Below, in pieces: positions 6,340 through 16,296 of a stretch of DNA of 43,280 nt. The stretch lies in IMG/VR virus record IMGVR_UViG_3300046694_000166, positions 1 to 43,280 of that record. One strand, written 5' to 3'. The stretch's first letter is position 1; each line of letters begins with the position of its first letter. The notes under the pieces were generated by a model. It worked only from the letters and a program-made list of their open reading frames with translations. It was not told the DNA's origin and did no database searches. Source of the stretch: a virus. The position numbers were made by a program, and so were the translations under genes.

Positions 6340-9300
6340 TCACGGTTTGGCGATGACGTTGTGGGAGTAAATGCGGTGCGACGGATCCGCGCCGGCGGCG
6401 TAGCTGCAGCCGCCGTAGTGCTGGTGGCACACCAGCTGCTCGCCGATCTCCACGACGCTGGCCACGACCTCGACACCCTTGTCGGTGATCACTTCGAGGC
6501 CCTCCATCTCCGGCGCGTACGTCATGCCACCGCTTGGCAGGTCGAACGGCGTGGACGCGCTGCACTCGAGGACGGCGCCGCCGGACGTGGTGAGCCGCAC
6601 GCAAGGCTGCGTCGACATCTCCATGCCCCGCAGGCGCCGACGGAACTTGCGCAGGCCGGAGGATGGGATGTCCAGGCAATCGGCCAGGAAACCCTTGACC
6701 GCTTCCGACGCCTGGGTGTCCTGGTCGAGCCACATGTGCGCGCAGACACAGGATCCGGAGCCACCACCGCCGCCACCACCGGATCCGCCGCCACTCGTCG
6801 GATACGCCACCTGCACCGGTCCTACGTAGACGTAGCCGTCGCCGGTGTACAAGTCGTTGCCGTTGGTCGTCGCGATGAGCGTTTGCACGCCACCGGAGAA
6901 CTTAGGGTCGTTCATGTAGAGGTAGTACGTCGGCGTCGTGCCGTTCGTACCGCTGACACTCACGCTGCTCGCATTGTAGGCGGTCGACACACTGCCATTC
7001 AGCACGGTGAAGGCGCCGACGCTGATCGTGGCAGTTGCCGGCGATCCCGCAGTGGCCGTGTAGCTGATCGTCGTCGGCACCTTGGCCGGGATGTTCGTGA
7101 CGGTGCGCTGCTTGAGATTTCGCTGGTCACCGATCTGCGCGCCACTTCCAGCCACGCGGACATCATTGACCGAGCACCATACGTAGTTGAAGGCCGCGAA
7201 TTGGCTGGCTGTGCCGCAGTAGCAGCCAAGGATCATATACGCAGCTGTCGGTGGGACGACACCGCTTGCCGTCACCGCTTGCCACGTAGGCGACGAGCCT
7301 CCGGCCGCGATCGAGCTGACGAACGTGCCGTTGTTCGTCGTGAACGTCACTGTGATCGCCGAGAAGACGCCACTGGCCGCATCCATCAGGCCGCCGACGC
7401 TGATGCTGTCGCCGGGATTCACTGCGTAGCGCCGGTTCGTAACCATGGCCCCGGGCCCGCTACTGGGCGCATGGACTACGAGGTACTGGCTGCCGACAGC
7501 TGGCGACGGCGACGCGCCCTGCAGAGCCGCACCCGTCGTTGAAGGGCTTGCCGACCAGCCTGGAATGGCACCGGTGCTGTCTGGAGCCAATTGGAAGGTA
7601 GCGTTGTCAACGGTCAGCGCGCTTGCTGCGGTCGACTGTTGGACATTGCGGACGTAAGTTGCGCCGTCGGGCACCTCGTCGACGCTGTTTGGCTGGTAGG
7701 TCCATGCCATGTCGTCGAAGTTGTAGAAGCCGTTGGTGTTCGTGCCAAAGCCGACACCAGGCGACATGATCGCAAAGGCGGCGTTCGATGGCGCAGTGCC
7801 TGCGACGGAGAGAAGCTGCGTCGAGTTGCCCACCGTCCCCGAGCTGACAGGCGACGCCGGCGACGCGATGTCTGAGCCGTTGATATCCTGAAACAGAATG
7901 CGGATCGCGGGTGTTCCTGTCGGCGACGAGATGCCTTTGACCTTGCAAGTTGCCTTGATGATCTGGCCAGGCACGACAGGGGCTTTGAAGGCGTTACGCA
8001 GGAAGGTGGTCGTGGTACTTCCCTTGTGCACGGCGTACGTTGTCGTGCCGGCATTCGGCCCGTTCGTGCCGGTCTCGCCGTACCAGTTGGCGGCGTCCGA
8101 TTCCGGCGTCCAACCTTGAAGGCCGAGATCGAAGCCAGGGTTCTGGATACCGACGAGCGTCTGGTTCGACGTCACATCGGCACCAGGCTGCGCCGGCTTC
8201 AAAGAATCTACCGACTGCCCGGTGGTGTAGTTGACCTGCCCTGCGGCTGTGACGAACTGCCCGAAGAGGTTGTCGAATCGCGCACCCCAGCTGGCGATCG
8301 TCTGTGCCGATGCCGCGGAATTGGAGGCCTGCACATAAGCGAAAGCCGTCGCGTAGCTCGTGCCAGCCGGGACCGTGAACTGGTTGTTGGCGTAATTGTG
8401 GTACGCGCTGGTGCCAGTCGTGGCTCCAGATATACCGGCAACCATGGTGCCGACCTGGGTACCGGCAGCGTTGAAGAAGTTGAGGCCTAGATAGACGTTG
8501 AAGCTGATGTTGGCGCCGTTGCCACCGGCCGAGAAGGTGAAAATGTCGCCGCTCAGGGAGACCAGCTGGCCGGCCTGCACATAGATCGGCGCCGACGAGA
8601 CAACGCAGCTGATGCTGGAGTTTGCAGGAACGGACGTGCCGGCCGCAACGTTGAGCAGCAGATTGTTCGGCCCGACGTCAGTGGTGTTCGCGTCGCGCGA
8701 GGCACTGAAGCCGGTGCTGATGGCCGACAGATACCACGAGTCGCACACCGGCATGTTCAGGGCGGTGACGTTGGCGGGCGCGCGGATGTTGTTCAGTTCG
8801 AACGAGGGGTTCGGTACGAAATTGGAGCCGGACGCTGGCGTCGCATACTGGCCGGCCAGTTGGTCGTAAAGGCGAGGCGGCGCCAGCACATCCGATGCGC
8901 CGAGCACATGGCTGTAGGCCGTGACGGCGGACAGCTGCTCCATGCCAGCGCCGAACGTGTTGAAGCTGACGAACTTGAAATACGTCGTCGCACCGCGCTT
9001 GCCGCGGTCGTAGGGGATGCGAAAGATCGCGTCATCGATGCGCGCAAACACATCGCCGGTAACGTGCGCCTGGGAGCTCGATCCGAAGCCGCCGCGGCGC
9101 AGATAGCTGAGCCCATACGACAGCGTGCCCGTGAGCGTTGCGTTCTCGAAGGCGATGAACTCACCGCCGCCTGCACCGCCCACGAAAGCGAACTGGCGCC
9201 AGTTGTCGGCGTCGGCCTGGGTGCCACCGGTGAGCTGGCCACGCAGGAGGCTGACGTTCATCGTGTTGGCCGTGTCCGGATCTGCGCCGGCCGCCAGCGA

Positions 9301-10830
9301 GCCCGTCAGAGCGCCATAGCGCGCAGGCGCCACGATGCGCCCGATCCGCTTGTACGTGAGGTTGTCCTCGGAGGCGTATACCTCGCAGCCGCCCCACCAC
9401 TGTCCAATGCCCGCCACCGCAATCCACGTCTCGAAGCCGCTGGTGGTCAGCATCGACGGCGCGTTCATGATCACCGGCGGAGCCACGCTTCCCGGCGACA
9501 CGTTGAAGTCCTGCGAATAGCCGAAGGGCGACTGCGTGTTGTATTGCGGCGCGTGCGCCACGCCGATCGGGAGCTCCTCCGCCTCGAACGACATCTCGTC
9601 GTCCTGTTCGCTCGCCTTGGTGATGCGCACTAGCTCGCGGCTGAGGCCCGCGTTCGGATCCGTCAGGGTGACGACATCCATCGGCTCGAGGAGCATGTAC
9701 TTCATGGTCGTGCGGAAGCTGTAGGTCTTCCGGATGTACAGGTCGCGCTGCAGGATGAGCTGTGCCACGTCACGCGCGGTCTGCGCATCGGTGATGCCAT
9801 TCACCTGGATGTCGGACATCGGATACGAGCCGCGCGCATCGATGTCGGCCTGGTCCTTGGCCTGCTGAACGACCGTGTTGTAGGCGTTGGTGCGGTCGTT
9901 GTATTCGATCCGGATCGAGTTGTGGCAGTCCTCCAGATCCTTCCAGTCGAGCTCGACGCCAATGTCGCTGCCATCGCTGTAGAGGTAGTCGTCCGGGCCA
10001 AGATCGTAGAGCGGCGTGACGTTCGGCGTGTAGGTGCCGTAGGTGCCTGTGATCGCCGTATCGCCGAAAGGCAGAAGGTTGAGCTTGTTGTAACTCCACA
10101 CCGGCGCGAAGTTGCACCAGGTCGACATGTCGTTGACGAAGTCGGCGGCCGTGCGCTGCTGATCCTCGATCGGCGACATGAACAGGCCACGCGCCAGGTG
10201 GTAGGTGCGCAGCTGCGACACGTCGCCCAGCCACGCGCTGAAGCCGGCGCCGTGCGTGGCGTTGGTCAGGTAGTCGGTCAGGATGTCCGACGGCAACGCG
10301 TCGTCGACCGTGCCGGCGTTGTAGGGCGACAGCCCCTTCACTTCGAAGTTGAAGTTCGGGAGACTGGTGGAGGTGCCCAGTTGCAGCGTCGAGGCCGCCA
10401 CATAGGCGACGCCCGAGTACGGTACCGCCTGCGCCGCGTTGAAGCTGGCCAGCCACGACCAGGCCGACTGCGGCGTGGACCCGTTGAAGACGGTGAAGCC
10501 GAGGTCGCCCGTCGTGTGGACTTCTTGCTCTTTCCAGACGGTACCGATGCCGGCGATCTGGCCTTCGGTGAGCAGGATGATCGTGCCGGTCGTGTAGGTG
10601 TAGCTGGTCGATGCGGATCCGCCACCACCACCGCCCTTGCCGCCCGACTGCTGTTTGTCCGTGTGCGGCGTGGCGATCCAGTTGCCGTACCAGCCGAGAT
10701 TGCCTGCGATGCGGTTCTTGCCATAGAGCAGAGGCAACACAGGGCCGTAGGTGCTGGTTTGCACCTGCAGGGCGCTGACGGCCTTGTTTTTCTGCGACGT
10801 GGCTTTCTTACCGCCGAACATTCCGGTCAC
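6340..10830 (-). CDS. Tail tip / host-specificity protein with C-terminal Hint-like domain
   Basis: The largest gene, 1496 aa. The N-terminus (VLPLLYGKNRIAGNLGWYGNW, then a Gly-rich insert) and middle resemble the phage tail-tip hub family that includes lambda J and the PF13550-type putative tail proteins. Residues ~650-1330 are Ser/Thr/Ala-rich with repeated jelly-roll-like modules (NPSFELNN, NPGFDLGLQGW), likely carbohydrate-binding. A poly-Gly linker at about 1347-1360 precedes a 136-aa C-terminal segment starting CVCAHMW and ending SHRIYSHNVIAKP, with ECSASTPFDLPSGG inside. This is a Hint-like domain of the kind seen at the end of some phage tail proteins. It probably binds the host receptor or glycans. 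Its stop is eight bases before the next gene's ATG; its start overlaps the NlpC/P60 stop. Confidence 0.88.
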   Translation of the reverse strand: MTGMFGGKKATSQKNKAVSALQVQTSTYGPVLPLLYGKNRIAGNLGWYGNWIATPHTDKQQSGGKGGGGGGSASTSYTYTTGTIILLTEGQIAGIGTVWKEQEVHTTGDLGFTVFNGSTPQSAWSWLASFNAAQAVPYSGVAYVAASTLQLGTSTSLPNFNFEVKGLSPYNAGTVDDALPSDILTDYLTNATHGAGFSAWLGDVSQLRTYHLARGLFMSPIEDQQRTAADFVNDMSTWCNFAPVWSYNKLNLLPFGDTAITGTYGTYTPNVTPLYDLGPDDYLYSDGSDIGVELDWKDLEDCHNSIRIEYNDRTNAYNTVVQQAKDQADIDARGSYPMSDIQVNGITDAQTARDVAQLILQRDLYIRKTYSFRTTMKYMLLEPMDVVTLTDPNAGLSRELVRITKASEQDDEMSFEAEELPIGVAHAPQYNTQSPFGYSQDFNVSPGSVAPPVIMNAPSMLTTSGFETWIAVAGIGQWWGGCEVYASEDNLTYKRIGRIVAPARYGALTGSLAAGADPDTANTMNVSLLRGQLTGGTQADADNWRQFAFVGGAGGGEFIAFENATLTGTLSYGLSYLRRGGFGSSSQAHVTGDVFARIDDAIFRIPYDRGKRGATTYFKFVSFNTFGAGMEQLSAVTAYSHVLGASDVLAPPRLYDQLAGQYATPASGSNFVPNPSFELNNIRAPANVTALNMPVCDSWYLSAISTGFSASRDANTTDVGPNNLLLNVAAGTSVPANSSISCVVSSAPIYVQAGQLVSLSGDIFTFSAGGNGANISFNVYLGLNFFNAAGTQVGTMVAGISGATTGTSAYHNYANNQFTVPAGTSYATAFAYVQASNSAASAQTIASWGARFDNLFGQFVTAAGQVNYTTGQSVDSLKPAQPGADVTSNQTLVGIQNPGFDLGLQGWTPESDAANWYGETGTNGPNAGTTTYAVHKGSTTTTFLRNAFKAPVVPGQIIKATCKVKGISSPTGTPAIRILFQDINGSDIASPASPVSSGTVGNSTQLLSVAGTAPSNAAFAIMSPGVGFGTNTNGFYNFDDMAWTYQPNSVDEVPDGATYVRNVQQSTAASALTVDNATFQLAPDSTGAIPGWSASPSTTGAALQGASPSPAVGSQYLVVHAPSSGPGAMVTNRRYAVNPGDSISVGGLMDAASGVFSAITVTFTTNNGTFVSSIAAGGSSPTWQAVTASGVVPPTAAYMILGCYCGTASQFAAFNYVWCSVNDVRVAGSGAQIGDQRNLKQRTVTNIPAKVPTTISYTATAGSPATATISVGAFTVLNGSVSTAYNASSVSVSGTNGTTPTYYLYMNDPKFSGGVQTLIATTNGNDLYTGDGYVYVGPVQVAYPTSGGGSGGGGGGGSGSCVCAHMWLDQDTQASEAVKGFLADCLDIPSSGLRKFRRRLRGMEMSTQPCVRLTTSGGAVLECSASTPFDLPSGGMTYAPEMEGLEVITDKGVEVVASVVEIGEQLVCHQHYGGCSYAAGADPSHRIYSHNVIAKP

Positions 10831-11249
10831 GGGGTCACGCTCCAGTAGCTGTGCAGGCGCTCGGCGTGAGCGCTGATGTCTTCTTCCCAGCAGCCCAGGC
10901 CCGCGTAGGCATGGACCATGGTGGTGGGCGACGTGAGGACGCCGCTGTGACTCACGGTGCGGCCGAAGCGAAACAGCGCGATGTCGCCGGCCTGCTGTTC
11001 GCCATCTTTCACCTGGTGAGCCCAGGTTTCGAAATTGAGCAGGTAGCGCTCTTCATCGCGGTGGAGATGCCAGTGGAACGGATACGGCCGCGGATCCGCC
11101 ACGTCGATCAGGCCGAGGTCGTGATAGACGCGCCACACCAACATGGCGCAGTCGACGCCCACGCCCTTCACGTCGGCGCAGTGGTGGTAGGGCGTGCGAA
11201 CCCAGCTGCGTGCTTCCTCGACAACGGCGTCGCGCCAGTCACTGCGCAT
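10827..11249 (-). CDS. NlpC/P60 tail-tip peptidase (lambda K-like)
   Basis: A 140-aa cysteine peptidase of the NlpC/P60 fold. The catalytic Cys34 is in GVGVDCAMLVW, His101 in VSHSGV, and a further His113 follows. Phage members of this family cleave peptidoglycan peptides during tail assembly or DNA entry and sit between DUF2163 and tail-tip genes, as here. The ATG at 11249 overlaps the end of the DUF2163 gene by 11 bases; a GTG at 11267 would add six residues. Confidence 0.88.
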   Translation of the reverse strand: MRSDWRDAVVEEARSWVRTPYHHCADVKGVGVDCAMLVWRVYHDLGLIDVADPRPYPFHWHLHRDEERYLLNFETWAHQVKDGEQQAGDIALFRFGRTVSHSGVLTSPTTMVHAYAGLGCWEEDISAHAERLHSYWSVTP

Positions 11250-12186
11250 AGGTCTTCGTTCCGACACTGGCGGTGGTGATCGATCCGCTCACCGAGACAC
11301 CGCTCGTGCCGGTGTCGCTGGACGTGCCGGAGACGCCCGAGCCGCCCTCGAGCGCCGTCTCGGGTTGCGGCACATAGGGCATGCCCTTAAACCGCGGCAG
11401 GTTGCCGTAGGTGTTGCACGCGGCCTGCGTCCGGAAACAACCCTGGCTGATGTTGAAAGTGTCGCCAGCCTGCGGGATGTTCGGCAGCGGGTACGACAGA
11501 TAGATCACGCCGCCGGCGTTGTATTTGATCGAGCGCGTCACGCCGGCGTTGGCGCCGGTGATGAACTTGATCTTGCCCAGGTCGAACTGGTGATCGGTGA
11601 GGCTTGCCGTCGGCTGCAGCTGCGTGCCGCCGGTGCAGGTGCCGGAGAAGGTCACCGTGGCCACGTTGAAGCCACAGCGCGCATCGCCGAACCCGTTATT
11701 GCAGGACGGCTGGATGATGGTCGGCGGCATTGCCACCGATAGGCGGTTGACCATGCTCTTGGCGGTGATCGTGGCAACGCCCGACTGCGACTTCGACGTG
11801 GACACCTCGCCGTAGAACCAGCCGCAGATGCCAGGCGATGTGTCCTGCCAGCTCGACAGCGCGAGCTTGTCTAGTTGGATGATCGCGCCGTTGAAAAGGC
11901 CAGCTGCTACGGCCGTCATCAGCGACGCGCCGGAGAAACGGTTCGTGCTGTCGTCGTACAGCTCGATGTCGATCGAGTCGGGATCGGTGCCGATGCTCTG
12001 CGTCGTGCCCTGCCGGCTGAAGGCCATCGTGTGATCGTAGGTCTGGCCGGCGACGGTGAGATCGATGTCGCTGCTCGTGAAGCGGTACACGAGGCCGCTC
12101 AGCATGGTGACGGTCAGCAGATCGGCGCGCAGGATCGTGCCGCCACCGAACAGGATGTTCCGGAAGGCCGTGGAAACGGATTTCAT
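11239..12186 (-). CDS. DUF2163/BR0599-type tail protein
   Basis: A 315-aa protein of the DUF2163 family (tail assembly/baseplate-hub protein in gene-transfer-agent-like and siphovirus tails). Features are the N-terminal TAFRNILFGGGTILRADLLTVT, several Cys in a compact block (CNNGFGDARCGFN, TCTGGT, GCFRTQAACN) and a C-terminal RFKGMPYVPQPE. The Ser/Gly-rich tail (about 280-310) is low complexity. It lies in the standard order DUF2460, DUF2163, NlpC, tail tip. Confidence 0.88.
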   Translation of the reverse strand: MKSVSTAFRNILFGGGTILRADLLTVTMLSGLVYRFTSSDIDLTVAGQTYDHTMAFSRQGTTQSIGTDPDSIDIELYDDSTNRFSGASLMTAVAAGLFNGAIIQLDKLALSSWQDTSPGICGWFYGEVSTSKSQSGVATITAKSMVNRLSVAMPPTIIQPSCNNGFGDARCGFNVATVTFSGTCTGGTQLQPTASLTDHQFDLGKIKFITGANAGVTRSIKYNAGGVIYLSYPLPNIPQAGDTFNISQGCFRTQAACNTYGNLPRFKGMPYVPQPETALEGGSGVSGTSSDTGTSGVSVSGSITTASVGTKTYAQ

Positions 12187-12193
12187 GGGTTCC

Positions 12194-13384
12194 CTAGAGC
12201 TTGATGGATTCGAATTTGAAGTCGCTCAGCGACCAGATGTTGATGTGCTCCTGGTCGAACTCGGGGTTGTCCTGCAGGAAATTGCACAGGAAGTAGAACT
12301 GGCCCGACCAGGTGAGCGCGGCGCCGGCAAGAGGCGCAGCAGGGAACGTGACGACGCCGGTGCTTCCGATGGAATAGTCGGTAACGGTGACGTTTGCGCC
12401 GCTCGTGCTTATCAGCGGCGTCCTCACCGAACCCGCCTCGATCTGCACGCCCCACGCATACAAGCCGCTGGTGCCGTCGCCGGTGTACGTGTTGGACGTT
12501 CCGTTGTGTAGGAAGAGGAACAGCTTCCTCTGTGCATTTCCCGTGGTGCCCGGCGTCATCGTGATGGTCACGAGATAGACGCCACCGCCTTGAGGAACGA
12601 CGGTCGCCGTTCCCGTGGCAGTGCCGGTGCCGATGCTGATCTGGGACGTAACCGCGCCGGTCGACAGGTTGACGATGACGCGACGACCGCTGGAACCAAC
12701 GTCCGAAACAAACTCGGCTTGAATGAACGTCCGGGCGCCCGGCATGACAAAGAAGCTGCAGGTCGACGCACCGTCACCAATGGGCATCGTGGCCGCGCAG
12801 TTGATGTCGTGATTCGCGTTTGCAGCGGTGGTCTCGATAATGCCGTCCATGGTCGCGGTCCCGTCAGGGGCCACGGCCACGTTTGAGGCGATGGTGACGT
12901 TGAGCTTGTTCCAAAAGGCGTTGGTGAAGTCGCCCGACGCTTTGCAGTAGTTCGCGCGGGGCGTGGCATAGAGCAGTTGGTTACCTTGCCAGTCCTGATT
13001 CCGAAAAACCTGCGGATTGAGCGGGTTCTGCACCGGCTCGGCGTAGCCTCCGTACTGGCGCACGAGCTGGAAGTTCACGGTGGTGCCGTCGCCGGTACCG
13101 AAACCCTGCGCCGTCGCTGTGTTGTCCTCCGGATCCATGTAGAGGAACTGCCCAGCCATGCCGCGTACGTTGTTCACGAAGGCGATCATCTGTGCCAGCT
13201 CGCCGTAGCCGGTGTAGCTGCGCAGCGCGGTGAAGTCGAGTGACCACTGATACAGCGGATAGCTCATGTAGGAGAGGAAGGTCTTCTTGCCCGACTGGGT
13301 CTTCTGCACCGACGACGACCACACAGGCGTGCGCTTCGCCGTCAGACCCAGGCCGGCCAACGAGGGGAAAATCGGATAAGCCAC
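12194..13384 (-). CDS. DUF2460-type distal tail protein with inserted beta-rich module
   Basis: 396 aa, about twice the usual length of a DUF2460 protein (~200 aa). The N-terminal ~130 residues (FPSLAGLGLTAKRTPVW, MAGQFLYMDPEDNTA) and the last ~60 (GVVTFPAAPLAGAALTWSGQ, then FYFLCNFLQ) match the family. Between them, roughly residues 140-330, lies a separate segment containing NFTKASGDFTN-like sequence (here YCKASGDFTNAFW), GDGASTCSFFV and WGVQIEAGS, characteristic of carbohydrate-binding/jelly-roll modules in phage tails. The insertion probably decorates the distal tail ring and contacts the cell surface. Confidence 0.85.
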   Translation of the reverse strand: MAYPIFPSLAGLGLTAKRTPVWSSSVQKTQSGKKTFLSYMSYPLYQWSLDFTALRSYTGYGELAQMIAFVNNVRGMAGQFLYMDPEDNTATAQGFGTGDGTTVNFQLVRQYGGYAEPVQNPLNPQVFRNQDWQGNQLLYATPRANYCKASGDFTNAFWNKLNVTIASNVAVAPDGTATMDGIIETTAANANHDINCAATMPIGDGASTCSFFVMPGARTFIQAEFVSDVGSSGRRVIVNLSTGAVTSQISIGTGTATGTATVVPQGGGVYLVTITMTPGTTGNAQRKLFLFLHNGTSNTYTGDGTSGLYAWGVQIEAGSVRTPLISTSGANVTVTDYSIGSTGVVTFPAAPLAGAALTWSGQFYFLCNFLQDNPEFDQEHINIWSLSDFKFESIKL

Positions 13385-13386
13385 GT

Positions 13387-16293
13387 TTAGCTCCTGGCGA
13401 CCGAGGAGTTCTTGGATTTGCCGGCGAAGTGCTTGGTGAGCTGCGCACCACCGCCGCGACGTAGCCAGTCGCTCGTCGACTTTCCATCGAGCGAGCTGAT
13501 GTGGAAGTGGTAATGGTCACCGCCGCCCTGGCCGCCCGACGACTGCGCCGGCGCGGACCCGCTGGCAGACTGCGCGCCGCTGCGCACGAAGTCGGCGATG
13601 TGAGCCGGCAGGATCATCTCGTTCTTGTGGATCATGGCCATCTGATCGCTATCGACGCGATCCCAGCCGCCGGCGGCCGACGCGACCGAGGAATAGCTCA
13701 GTGCGGCCATGGCCATCGCGGCACCGAATGCCGGTGCGCCCAGGTCGACGGGCCACGGCGCGGCTGCGAATGATGCGAGGCCCTGCGCGCCTGCTACGCC
13801 CGATGCGCGTGTCACCGCAGCTACGGAGGCCGTGGCGTCGGCCGTCGCGTCCGCGGCACGCTGTGCGTCGGTTGCGGTGGCCTGCCCAGTGAGCGTCGCG
13901 ATCGTCGTCTGCAGCTTCACCGCCTCAGCAGCGATCCACCGCTCCATCGGCTTCTCGACAGCGATCTGGATGAAGTTCTCCGCGGCTGTTTCGGCAACGC
14001 TGCCGAGCGCCTGTTTCCAGTTCTGGCCCTGGAAGATCATGCTGTTGAACGCAGTCTTCATCGAGCCGGCGATCTGCTGGCCGTAGTTGAGCCACTGCCG
14101 CTGCGAGTTCTGCAGGTACTGGGCGTCGACCTTCGACAAATCGAGCGCGGCCTTCTGCTTGGCCTGCTCGATCGCCGTGGCTTCCTTCTGAGCGGCATCG
14201 GCGCCCGACTGGCCCGCCGCCTTGTCGAGGTCCATCTTCGCCTGCAGGTAGGCGACATCCGCGGCGAGCTTGCGCGCCACCAGGTCCTTCTCAAGCTGCG
14301 CCAGGCGCTGGGCGCTGATCTGGCCGGCTTGGTACTGGTTCTCGTACTGCTGTTTCTCGACGTCCGCCTGGCCGTCGTAGGCAGTCTTCAGCCTGTTGAT
14401 GGCGTCGAGCTTGGTCTTGAGCTCAGCCTTTGCAGCCGCGTCGGCCTGGCGCGCGCTCTGCTCGTCGATCTGCTTCTGGAGGTTCTGGACCTCGCGGTAC
14501 GCCTGCGCGTACTGCTGCGAACCGCGCTTCGCCGCGTCCATCTTCTGCTGCCAGAACTCCAGCTCGAACTTCAGGCGCTGGTCGTAGCTGATCCCCTCGT
14601 CGGCCTCCTCCTGCTGGAGTGCCTGCTCGTCGAGCTTGTGCTCATTGACGTGGGCGGCCGCCTTGGCGTCGTACTTCTTCTTGAGATACGCCTGGATCTT
14701 GGCCAGGCCGTCGCCGCCGGTGGCATTGCCCTGGTCGTCGAACGTGATGCCCTTCAGGCGTGGGTCGTTGGCGTTCTCAGCGTGGATCGCCTTGAGGTTG
14801 GCCAGCTCGTCCTGCAGCTGCTGGTTGTATTCCGACTCCGACTTCATGCCCTTGAGGCGAGCGTCGGAAGCGGCGGCGGCCGCCACGGCTTCGTCGTTCA
14901 TTGCCTTAGCGCGCTGGCCATCGGAAGCGTCAGCCTTCTGCGACACCACCACGCTGCGCCACTTGTCCGCGGCGACGCCCCACGACGCAGCGGCCTGCTC
15001 GTCCTCCTGTGCGCCCGCCACGTCGCCGGCAGCGCTCTGACGGCGCGCGAGGCTCTGGTAGGTCTGCTGCATGATCTGCGCATAGCGCAGCTGCGACTCG
15101 GCGCTGTCCTTCGACTGGCGGCCGATGCTCTGGATCGCGTCGCCGGCGGAACTGATGTCGGCCTTGAGGCCACGCCATAGCTTGGACAGCGTGCCGACGT
15201 CCTGATCGGCCTGCGCCAGGCGCTCGGCGTTCGTCTGCTCGAAGATCTTGATGGCTTCCGTAGCGGCGCCGATCTTGTCGCCCTCGTCCTCGAGCTGCTT
15301 GATGTGGTCGAGCTGCGCGAGCGTGAGAAAGTGATACTGCGCGTTGAGCTCGGTGATCGCCTTCACCGGGTTCTCTTCGAGCTTGACGATCGCGGCGACG
15401 GCCTTGTCCATGCTCTCGCCCGTCAACGCGGCGAAGTCGACAGCGGCCTGGCCAGCATCCTTAAGCTGTGCGCCGGAGAAGCGCCCCGTCTCAGCGAATG
15501 CCGTGAGCGCCTCGCGCGCGGTGCCGATGGTGGTCTCACCGTTCACGATGGACTGCGCCATCTCGTTGAACTGGTTCTCGGTGACGCCGAGGTATCCGCC
15601 GGTGTTGATCAGCGCCTTGTTGAAGGCCTCAGACTGCTGCTCGCCCTTGTAGATCTCGTAGGTGAAGCCAGCAGCGGCAGCGGCAACGCCACCGATCGCC
15701 AGGCCCACAGGCGAGAACACAGCCTGCATGAGGCCCATGCGGTTGCCCAGCGTGACGACTGAGCCTTCCATGCGGGTGAAGTTCCCGCGCAACCCTTCGC
15801 CAACCAGCACGCCGAGCTCGCGCGCGACGCCTGCGTTCACCGTCATCACGGCGGTGTTTTCTACGATCGCTGCCGTGGATGCTTCCACCGTCGTGGTCGC
15901 CGCGGCCTCTGCGCCGAGAAATTCCTCGGTGCTGACCATTTGCTCGTTTTGCGCGGCGACGGAAGCCTTTGTGGCTTCAACCTGGGCGGCCGTCGCTTCG
16001 ACACGCAAACCCATGCGCTCGGCGAGGCTGCGCTCGCTCTCTGCGGTCGCGCTGTTCGCGCTCTGCTGCTCGAGCGAGGTCTGCACCATGGCACGGATGC
16101 GGGCAGACGCCGCGTCGGCGCTCTCGGCGATCGTAGCGTGCGCCGCTGCCATGGCCGAGGCAGACTCGGCCACAGCGGACTGCATCGTGTTGCTGGCCTC
16201 AACGACCTCTTCGGCGCCAGTGGCCATGCCCTCGGCGAGGCCCTGGTCCTCCGCGGTTAGGCTGACTTTGATTTCTTCGTCATTGCCAGCCAT
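13387..16293 (-). CDS. Tail tape measure protein
   Basis: A 968-aa protein that sets tail length. It is helical and Ala/Gln-rich, with a TMP_2-like N-terminal half: MTVNAGVARELGVLVGEGLRGN and a hydrophobic stretch GLAIGGVAAAAAGFTYEIYKG at about 210-230. Long coiled-coil segments run ~520-740 (KQIDEQSARQADAAAKAEL). A hydrophobic Ala-rich C-terminal region and GGDHYHFHISSLDGKS end complete the typical layout. It follows the G/GT chaperone gene by three bases, the usual position. Confidence 0.95.
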   Translation of the reverse strand: MAGNDEEIKVSLTAEDQGLAEGMATGAEEVVEASNTMQSAVAESASAMAAAHATIAESADAASARIRAMVQTSLEQQSANSATAESERSLAERMGLRVEATAAQVEATKASVAAQNEQMVSTEEFLGAEAAATTTVEASTAAIVENTAVMTVNAGVARELGVLVGEGLRGNFTRMEGSVVTLGNRMGLMQAVFSPVGLAIGGVAAAAAGFTYEIYKGEQQSEAFNKALINTGGYLGVTENQFNEMAQSIVNGETTIGTAREALTAFAETGRFSGAQLKDAGQAAVDFAALTGESMDKAVAAIVKLEENPVKAITELNAQYHFLTLAQLDHIKQLEDEGDKIGAATEAIKIFEQTNAERLAQADQDVGTLSKLWRGLKADISSAGDAIQSIGRQSKDSAESQLRYAQIMQQTYQSLARRQSAAGDVAGAQEDEQAAASWGVAADKWRSVVVSQKADASDGQRAKAMNDEAVAAAAASDARLKGMKSESEYNQQLQDELANLKAIHAENANDPRLKGITFDDQGNATGGDGLAKIQAYLKKKYDAKAAAHVNEHKLDEQALQQEEADEGISYDQRLKFELEFWQQKMDAAKRGSQQYAQAYREVQNLQKQIDEQSARQADAAAKAELKTKLDAINRLKTAYDGQADVEKQQYENQYQAGQISAQRLAQLEKDLVARKLAADVAYLQAKMDLDKAAGQSGADAAQKEATAIEQAKQKAALDLSKVDAQYLQNSQRQWLNYGQQIAGSMKTAFNSMIFQGQNWKQALGSVAETAAENFIQIAVEKPMERWIAAEAVKLQTTIATLTGQATATDAQRAADATADATASVAAVTRASGVAGAQGLASFAAAPWPVDLGAPAFGAAMAMAALSYSSVASAAGGWDRVDSDQMAMIHKNEMILPAHIADFVRSGAQSASGSAPAQSSGGQGGGDHYHFHISSLDGKSTSDWLRRGGGAQLTKHFAGKSKNSSVARS

Positions 16294-16296
16294 GCA

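Noticed and set aside
5899-7542. 547-aa plus-strand ORF opposite the tail tip
   Set aside because: Antisense shadow of the tail-tip gene, with repetitive Arg/Val/Ala composition and no domain.
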